From Effrenium voratum (taxonomy: Eukaryota; Sar; Dinophyceae; Suessiales; Symbiodiniaceae): 64,000 bases of DNA. Under the pieces are notes generated by a model. It was not told the origin of the DNA and did no database searches. It saw only the letters and a program-made list of their open reading frames with translations. The position numbers and the translations under genes were made by a program. Below are positions 56,787 through 64,000 of this stretch, in pieces. The first letter of the stretch is position 1. Every line of letters starts with the position of its first letter. Location: the NCBI GenBank assembly GCA_963377175.1, contig CAUJNA010002902.1:306610-370609 (forward strand). Direction: 5' to 3'.

Positions 56787-56878
56787 TCAGTTCCCTAACC
56801 CAGCGGCGGGCTCCGGCGTCTTGGGCAGCTTCTTTGGCAGGCCATCTGCGGTGTATGCCTCCGACGCGGCTGCAGCAC
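56787..56878 (-). CDS. Candidate host exon with Pro/Ala/Lys-rich segment
   Basis: Following CTGTCAG, the frame encodes SEAYTADGLPKKLPKTPEPA and then a TGA; alternatively it is spliced at the GT in GCTGG/GTTAGG. GC3 is high. The product is unknown. Confidence 0.38.
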
Positions 56879-57624
56879 CTGACAGCCCAACAAGCTGTAC
56901 CGGCGAGGCGCAAAACCCGACCACAAGTCGCGCAAAGCTCACTTCCAGAGTGGATTGGCCAAAGAAGTGCGAACTTAATTGTTGACCACTAAAATGGTCT
57001 TCCCAAACAGTTTAAAGTCAAGGAATTTAGGAAGTGAGCTGTACACGTTGAAACAAAAAACTGAGTTACGCCAAGTTGTTGAGACGACCTCGCTAAGAAC
57101 ATGGTCCCCTAAATCTGGATTCACGATTCCTCTTGGAAGATTGCCGAACGTCCTCCACGCGGCAAAGTTAGGACCCACCCGAATGCAACGCTTCTCAGAC
57201 CGCCCGCAAAACCTGTTGCCAATGGGCCAATGGGTATGTTGTTTGGGTACCCTACCCTTTTGGGGGCTGTAGCCAGGGGAATCCAATGGACAACTGACAC
57301 CTGACTTGCTAACTTAACTAGCTCACACTGAGCTGAGCGGATGATTTGGCTAACGATCTAGCTAGTTGAGCTATGAACATGGCTAACTAGCCGACTACCA
57401 GCTATCTGAGCTACAGTAATATGTTTGCTAGCTTACTCTCAAATTTGGTTCATGGTCTACATAACCAACCCAACAGCTAACTTCCTATTTTGCAACCACG
57501 GCATTGGGTTCCAGGTTCTCTCAAAATGGCGTGCATAGGCTGTCTTTGAAGTCCCTTCAAAAAGTGGTTCCCCAATCTCAGAACCCGCCCATTTGGAGAC
57601 TTGGAGACAAGCCCCAAAAAGTGC

Positions 57625-57764
57625 CTGCGCTGGTGTCGCCGTGCTTGCCAGCTGCTCCTGTTCCGCCTCCCGCGAGGCCAGTGCCAGCGATCTCGCCCCA
57701 CATGTTGCCTTGGTCGCTGCCAACGACCTGTCCTCGTCTTGTTTGCCCTCATCATTTTGCAGTG
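57625..57764 (-). CDS. Candidate host exon, acidic then Ala-rich helix, GC donor
   Basis: Acceptor CCCACAG and a GC donor (GCGCAG/GCACTT) bound 46 codons encoding LQNDEGKQDEDRSLAATKAT and SLALASREAEQEQLASTATP. The frame is clean and GC3-rich. Its phase matches the exon at 58359-58429. Confidence 0.48.
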
Positions 57765-58168
57765 CTGTGGGACGCCTCGCGCGGGGGTCCCACCCTGACC
57801 AAACTGCAATTGGGTCTATATTGCGATTCCGGAAAGGGGTCCGCTAGTTTGGGCACTCTTCCTCCAACACGAGCCCTGCTTCAGGTTCCATGATCGTTTT
57901 GAGAGGCACAGTCACCTCAAGCAGAAGGGTCCTTGCAAAGGCTCCCCCGCAGCTTCTCAAAACAACTGTCACTCACCCACCAAGCAAGCTAAACAGCAGG
58001 CAGCACGGCATGCGCTTGCACACAGCACCGAACGTAAGCCAGGAACCCCAACAGGAGAAACACAGGTGATGGGAACCCATGCCGACCCTGGGATTATCAA
58101 CCTGGTGGATGTTTTGAGCTCGGCTCCTACCCCCCTTGGGCACCCTAAGCAACCAGGGGGTTAAACCT

Positions 58169-58266
58169 GCTGTGGATGGTTGCGAAATTCTGCACCACCT
58201 AAGAAGCTTCCAACAGAATGATTCGATTCCCCCGTCTAGTGCCAACCATGGCTTCAATCATGGTTT
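58169..58266 (+). repeat. Dispersed repeat family 3, copy
   Basis: It carries TGTGGATGGTTGCGAAATTC, TGCACCACCTAAGAAG and AACCATGGCTTCAATCATGG, matching the copy at 42128. Confidence 0.6.
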
Positions 58267-58358
58267 CACGCTTTTGGGTGCGAACGGACCTCGATTTCAC
58301 CCAGTAGGAAACAACCAGCTGGATGGTTCGCCCCTCGGGGGCATTTTGCATCGAAATC

Positions 58359-58429
58359 CCCGGCTGTCTCCTTCCAGGCGGCTCTGCCCGTTGACGCCGT
58401 TGGTGCGCCGAAAGTTGATGAGGCAGTTC
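58359..58429 (-). CDS. Candidate host exon
   Basis: After TTACAG the frame encodes NCLINFRRTNGVNGQSRLEG with nearly every third base G or C. The 3' limit is uncertain; a GA-type donor (CCGGG/GATTTC) fits the phase of 57625-57764. The product is not recognised. Confidence 0.42.
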
Positions 58430-59194
58430 CTGTAATCGAGGCACACCATGGGCCAATGAAAAAAAACGCTGGAGCACTGCTCACCTTTTTTCGTAGATGG
58501 CCCAATGGAAGCAAAACCTATTAATAATTTACCAGTAAAATGGTCGTTTAAAGTCCATAACTCAGGAAGTGAGACTGGACGGCTTCTATCTGATGGAAAC
58601 AAGCGCCTGCCGTGATAATCAGTGCGGTTGTTGCATGTCGGCTGGACATACAGAACGCGTGTTATGTCGGAAACAAAGGGCCATACTCGGTATGTTCGCT
58701 TGTCCCTTCCCTCTGCTTGGCATCCAGCGGCCGAAGTATTGAAAGATCCTGAATGACATCTGACGAGCCTCTCGTAATAGCGGCAAGGCGATGTCATGCG
58801 TCACTACCCAACAGGCCCACTGGAAAAAACAACAACATGAGCAATGTGCCTTCACTGTGCCTCAAACACTTGCAGCCAGGTCTCAGATTTGCATTGCTTG
58901 CTGAATAGTCTGCAGATCGGCTCAAGCCCAGCAAGGCTGAAGTCGAAGAAAACATCCTCGGCTTACCACGGCGGCTCTGGGCTATGAGTGTGACTCCGAA
59001 CTGGCTTTTGTCGAGAGGTGGTCGTACATCTTTTACACACCCCTTGGGCAACCTCGCGGTTCAGTGGGTCCAAGGGCGATCTATGATATGGACTTCTTCT
59101 TTGGGCATTCGCCTCGCCTTTCGCGCCCCATCCAAGTCAGCCTAGGCAACTGAAATCTTGGGGTTCCAACATACGGCTCTGTCTCCAAAGCTTT

Positions 59195-60624
59195 TTGGGG
59201 CGAACAAAACCGTTTCGCTCGACCCGCGCGAGTTTTCGGCGGCCGAATCGAGTGGCTGGAAGAGCTGCACCCCCGCGGAGGCCGAGTTCTTGCCTGCCAC
59301 CTGCGCGACAGCCCCAAGGGAGCTGTGGATCCCCCATCCCCCATCCCCCAGCGAAAAGCAGAAAACTGTTTGCTGGTTGAAGGGAAATATGAAGGGTCAT
59401 AGGAGGGGGTAGCGACTTAAGGGGTTGGATAGGGGTTGGCACTATGCCAAAACTTGGCCTGTCATAGGAGGGGTAGCGACGCGCTTGAAGAGGAGACTTG
59501 GTAACTTATTGGCATGCTTCAGATTGAATTGACCATCATGATTAAGATGGTGATCAAGGTTGGCTTGACCTGGGTAAGTTGTATCCATTTTCGTGCCGTG
59601 CTCTTGTGTAGTGGTCGGGCTGTGGCCATGGTTGAGCCTTGGTTTCCGAAACGTATTGGCAAAAACAAGCACGAAATCACCTGGCGTCTCCCACGGTTAA
59701 CACACAGAAACAAATGATTAAGCGTGAGTACAAGCATGGATGTGTGTGGGGAAGGGGGTTCTGAATTCTTCTTTGGCAAGGATCCCTTTTGTCAAGGAGG
59801 ATATCGTCTTAAGCCAAGGTTGACTCCTTGTTGCCTGTTTCAAGCAAACCGGCGGTACTGGCCACATCTGCCCTCTACCCTCTCAACACGTGAGTCTCGG
59901 TTGGCACACCTTCACACTCTGAAAAATCCATGCAAGCTCAAAGCCTGCATGAGCAAGAAGGGTTCATGTTGCTTCCAGGTTGCATGTCCCGGCTCAGTGC
60001 TGCATTTGACATAAGCGTCTGTAGATGAACTATATAGCCAAACGAAACGCTCACAGCAATGGCAGAAGAATGATCAGGACTGCAAGAACCAGGCCGTATT
60101 GTATGTCAGTCGGGTCCCGACCCCCAGTTTTAGCCATGCCTCCAACGTTCAGTCCATGCAAATGGGCCGGGTTTTGATGAGCCCCACGCCCTTAGCCACC
60201 CAAAGCGGAACTCTACGAATTGGCAACTTCAAATGGGCTTCGCTTGAACTGCGAAGCCATCGCAACTGACACCCATGGGATTCTATTGAATCCCTCCCAC
60301 CCCCTGTTCCGTTGAAAAGGCTTGCAGGCGGTTTGGATCCTATAAAGCACAGGTGAGTCAATTCACTGATTCGGACTTGTACTGACTTGTACCTCACAAA
60401 TTCGGAACCCCTAAAGGGTCGATTTGGGCCATTTGGAACATGATCACCTTTACCAGCTAATTCAGAGGATGCACTGGGAAGCAGGTCGTTTTTGGATGTA
60501 TGCTTTCTTCAGCAACCCTGATCCCACTTGCAAACCTCCACACGCCTTGGCGGCGGCATCGTTTGAGGCCAAGATTGCGAAAGCAGGCGCCATGGCCTCC
60601 AAACTGGGCAGTCGTGGCCTATAG
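59195..60624 (+). CDS. Candidate plus-strand gene, last exons, unknown product
   Basis: A GC3-rich exon at about 59195-59330 encodes RVFGGRIEWLEELHPRGGRV and LACHLRDSPKG. The terminal exon 60513-60624 follows a good acceptor (gtatgctttcttcag) and encodes HALAAASFEAKIAKAGAMAS then KLGSRGL and TAG. The two may or may not be adjacent exons; a GC donor would be needed to match phase. A second frame over 59.2-59.3 kb is also GC3-rich, so the first exon is less sure. Confidence 0.45.
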
Positions 60625-60837
60625 AAACGTCAATTTGCAAAACTGAAGTCGAGGGAGACAACATAAGCAGGTTTCGTCCCTTATGACACCTCGCACACTC
60701 ACATGCAGTCACGTTGCAAACACACGCAACAGCTCGAACGACCGTGCTGCGAAGCAGGCCGTGCACAAAGTCAGGGGGTGGAAAATCTTTGTCGTTGGTT
60801 TCACTTGCGCCTTTGAGCTCTGGGCCTGCAGCCCGAA

Positions 60838-60912
60838 AAGGGATGAGAGGGGAACGGGGTGTGGGTGGGGGAGATGGGGGGGGATAAGGGGGGACGGGGG
60901 GAATGGAGGGGA
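60838..60912 (+). repeat. G-rich tract, possible quadruplex
   Basis: Many G3-G7 runs (GGGGTGTGGGTGGGGGAGAT, then GGGGGGGATAAGGGGGGACG). It lies about 220 bases after the plus-strand terminal exon. Confidence 0.6.
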
Positions 60913-61317
60913 AGCGGGAGGGTGTGAAATTCATTCATTCATGATTCCTGGCTTTACTTGAGCAACACAGTGTTCCGCAAATTTAGCAACATGTATTCAC
61001 AGAAATCTAATACATTTTGCGCGGCAAGAAACACTTGGTATGCAAATGTTGATGTGTTGCTGCTGATTGTGCTGCTGTAGCTGCTGCCGCTGGTACTGCT
61101 GATGCTGGTGCAGGTGCTACGCCTACCGTTCATGCTGCCATGCTGCCGCGCCAGCCGTTGGTGCTGCTCACGCAAGATCGCCCAAAGGCACAAGCGATAA
61201 CTATCCTAAGGCACAAACGAGCTGTTTCCAAAGGCACAAGCGAACCCCGACCTTGCGTAAAGCCCAAGCCCGATTCTGCCAAGACCTGCTAAAAAACCTG
61301 GCCAGAATGGATCTGAC

Positions 61318-61366
61318 ATGCACGCCCGCCCCACCCGCCCACCCGCCCACCCACCCACCCACAGAC
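61318..61366 (+). repeat. (CCCAC/CCCGC)n tract
   Basis: A C-rich run of short units (CCGCCCACCCGCCCACCCAC). On the minus strand it is G-rich with regularly spaced GGG. Confidence 0.8.
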
Positions 61367-61652
61367 AACACTACCAACTAGCAACTAGCATCTGGATCCC
61401 AAAAAAATCAAAGGCTGGTCGTGGCTGGCCGGGGCTACAAAGGAGCAGTTGATGAGTTCTCCGACACCTGCATCAACTGAAACTAGACTTGTTCCTCGTG
61501 CACCAAGTTCCTGCAAGCAAGTCAGTGTTGCCACGCTCGCGCAGCATCCCATCGATCCTTTCTGCAATGCAGGCAACCAGCGCTACCACTGAAGAGAGTC
61601 ACTATGGAGATCTGCAAAAGAGAAAGTGCATTGCTGACACCTGACAGCTTAC

Positions 61653-61726
61653 CAATCACGATCCCCCCTACTTCCACGCCACTCAACCCCACAACCGTTG
61701 CCTCAACGTTTTGCAGGCGCCAACCG
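61653..61726 (-). CDS. Candidate host exon
   Basis: Acceptor CTCCCAG and canonical donor GTAAGC bound a 74-base frame encoding LQNVEATVVGLSGVEVGGIV, a beta/turn-rich segment. The product is unknown. Confidence 0.42.
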
Positions 61727-63294
61727 CTGGGAGCCCACAATTTTGCTATATGCCGAAGCACGAAGCACGGCGGGCACGAATGTTGGACCGTGCTACGCGG
61801 AAAGTGACTTGCAAACGATTCCCTCCCTTGCCAGTCTCGGGTGAGGTTGCTAAATCCTGGGAGACTAGCCTGGACCTTCGAAGAAACGCGGTTTCTGGCT
61901 CCTGGAATGAGCGGGATTTGGCCGGCAAATAAAAAGGCCAACTTGAACATCACTTGCAAGCCAGGGGATTCGGCAACACGAAAGGGGTAGGACTGCACAC
62001 CCTAAGCTGGGCATGTGATGCGAATGCTCCATTGACTCAAGTGTGAACATATCTAAGCTTTAGACGTCCCTGGCATCAATGTGGATAAGTGTGACGGGCG
62101 ACCTTTCTTCTGTGAAGCTCTTGGAGATGCCAAGCCATCCAATCCAAAGCACTCAAGAAACAGGATCCCGTGAAAGCCACCTGGGCATGGGCCGTGCCCG
62201 GCTACCGACAACAAGGACTCCCTCTGACCTGAGATACGCGCTCCGATGCGATCACGGGCACCAAAAGCCACGCCCTTGGTGCGACAAGGCGGCTATGGGC
62301 CCGGCGACGCTTTGATAGATCATACTTTAGACGTTTAAGATGACGTCCCAATCACTACCTTCGAGGAAACTCCAACATCTTTCCTTGATGCCTGTCAGTT
62401 TGACTGAATGCCTGGCGTCAACCTGTCACTTTGTTTAGCCGTCGGTTAAGCACTGTAATCATCCATTGGGGACCGTACTGCTAATTTCGTGACTTCCGCC
62501 CTGGGCCCCAAAACAAGACATCTGGTAATCGCCATCTACATTCAAGTTCATCTGCCTGCAAACCATGATACGGTGAAAACCAGTTGCTCCACGCCGGTCT
62601 GACTTTTGGCTTCCTTTGCCACAAAGTGTGCCCTCAAAACAAGACATCAGGTCCATGAGGTCCCTGCCCGGCCGCGAAGCATCCCCATCCTGCAGGGCAG
62701 CTTCAAGGGAAACGGAATTCCAGGGGACCTCCCTGAACTCCGCGCTAAACTGCTGGGATGCTAGGAGGAAAACCACTTTGTCTGAACGAAACTCGCTTGA
62801 GGCAATAACGTGACACAGGCACCTGTCACCCTGGCAACTATTAAAAGATTCCAATTTGCCACACCCGAGAAGAGCGATGCAAAATGACAGAGAGTGGGCC
62901 CCCAAAATCGCTACGCATGATCGCGCTTAGATAAACCTGTCATGAGATGCACATTGTTTCTTGCTCTTCAAACAACATGTGAGGTGCCACATGCACCCGT
63001 ATTGGGATGGGATGTGTGCTTGGGAGGGGGGGTGGCATGAGCTTCAGCAGACTGTGGAGCGGACACCCCGCCTGGCACCCCAGTGAGGAAGTGCATTGCC
63101 AGGAGAGCCTCAGGATGCGACAGCTAGATGAGGCGACGGCACAAGGACCCTAGCCCTAGCAGAAAACTAGCACAGAAAGGCAGCTTGTCTTCCAAAAACC
63201 TGCCTCGGGTCCCATGTTGGCGGGAAGGGAGCGTCAAAGCAGCTTGCCAACTGTTCCTGCTCCTTGCTTTCCATGGTTCTTTGCCAGGAGCCAA
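61727..63294. other. No supported feature
   Basis: I see no convincing exon, repeat or RNA gene in this stretch; short open frames on both strands lack codon bias. Confidence 0.4.
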
Positions 63295-63437
63295 GCAGAT
63301 TGGTAGCTCTTCGCAGGTCCCACTGGCTTTGAACCCCTCCGCTGCCAAGTGGCACCGGTGTATGAGGCCAGCCCAAAGAGCTCGCCCCCCGCCAGCGTCC
63401 TCAGCGAGGTTCCCGGGACCGAAACCAAAATTCGAAG
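63295..63437 (-). CDS. Candidate host exon
   Basis: Acceptor CTGGACAG and a GC donor (CCTG/GCAAAG) bound a frame encoding GNLAEDAGGGRALWAGLIHR and CHLAAEGFKASGTCEELP. Another minus frame is also open here, so the assignment is moderate. The product is unknown. Confidence 0.38.
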
Positions 63438-63802
63438 CTGTCCAGCGCTTTTCGCGCTTTGCTACGCTAACTTGCACTGACAGGTAGCTGGATGCGCATC
63501 ATGCCATGCGAGGGGCATTCCTCCTACCAGTCCGAGCATAAAACTTCGACACCTTGATCCGTGCGCAGCCACAACCAAAGCCAAAAGAGAAAAGAAACAA
63601 AACAAAACAAAACGAGAAAAACTCAAACATCAAACCATTCATCCCTATTCTCTGTAACCAGCAAGAGCTCGAAGAACGTTGTCTGAATGGTTCGGCACGA
63701 GTCCAGGTGTGTTCTTCTATTTCTTGATTCGATTTCTGACCCAGCCTCCGAAACAGCAACCTCCTATATGCGTCCAACCGCTTCTCCAACTGGGAGGCCC
63801 AG

Positions 63803-63905
63803 GCGGGAGTGCCACGATCCAGAACATGAAGAGGTGCTCCGAGCTCAAGATGTCCTCAGTGCGACCCAAAGATTGATTGCAATGGGTCTGGGCAAAGTGC
63901 TCTGA
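63803..63905 (+). CDS. Candidate plus-strand terminal exon
   Basis: After GGCCCAG the frame encodes RECHDPEHEEVLRAQDVLSA and TQRLIAMGLGKVL, ending in TGA. Third positions are only moderately GC-rich. The product is unknown. Confidence 0.36.
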
Positions 63906-64000
63906 GGCCCCTTGTTGCGGGCGGCGTAAAGGAACATCAGCAGGAAACCATCAATTTCATGGCATTCCCCGTGTTGAGACCAAACCAAAAAGCCCGGCAC

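Noticed and set aside
1..64000. Dinoflagellate spliced-leader relics, rRNA, CRISPR arrays, bacterial promoters
   Set aside because: None recognised by eye on either strand; a sequence search would be needed to exclude short spliced-leader relics.

Overview
The window looks like nuclear DNA of a dinoflagellate, most likely a Symbiodiniaceae-type alga. The inference rests on two retrotransposons whose first ORF carries a DNA cytosine-5 methyltransferase (a fusion reported for Symbiodinium LINE-like elements), on short GC3-rich exons with GT, GC and possibly GA donors, and on low gene density with many small dispersed repeats. No bacterial signals (operons, Shine-Dalgarno sites, CRISPR) are present. 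All exon calls were made by eye from reading frame, third-position GC and splice phase; none is homology-tested.

Two large non-LTR elements lie in the same orientation (minus strand): element A at about 12.3-21.95 kb and element B at about 25.4-35.0 kb. They share one plan but are clearly divergent. ORF1 carries, in order, a C5-methyltransferase, a domain with the His-Asp-Gln-Cys layout of C48/Ulp1-like cysteine proteases, a conserved region with a C-x4-C-x3-C-x3-H cluster, and a coiled coil. ORF2 carries an AP-endonuclease-type nuclease, a linker, a reverse transcriptase with [Y/F]VDN in place of YxDD, a C-x2-C...H-x4-C finger, an RNase H and a conserved C-terminal domain. Both copies are broken by frameshifts and in-frame TAG codons. 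The protease-like domain in ORF1 is the observation most likely to be new.

The flanks (0-12 kb, 22-25 kb, 35-64 kb) are mostly intron-like or intergenic DNA with short candidate host exons, chiefly on the minus strand. The best model is an 11-exon chain (54523 down to 44589) that keeps phase across every junction, totals 1,122 nt, and encodes repeats of a beta-rich motif. Shorter phase-consistent chains lie at 4705-5455 and 35890-36634. Plus-strand exons appear near 40.4, 59.2-60.6 and 63.8 kb.

At least four small dispersed repeat families are visible: a roughly 120-bp element with terminal inverted repeats (seven copies), a tRNA-like/SINE-like inverted repeat, and two further families. Two copies fall inside predicted introns. 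Microsatellites and G-rich tracts fill some of the remainder.
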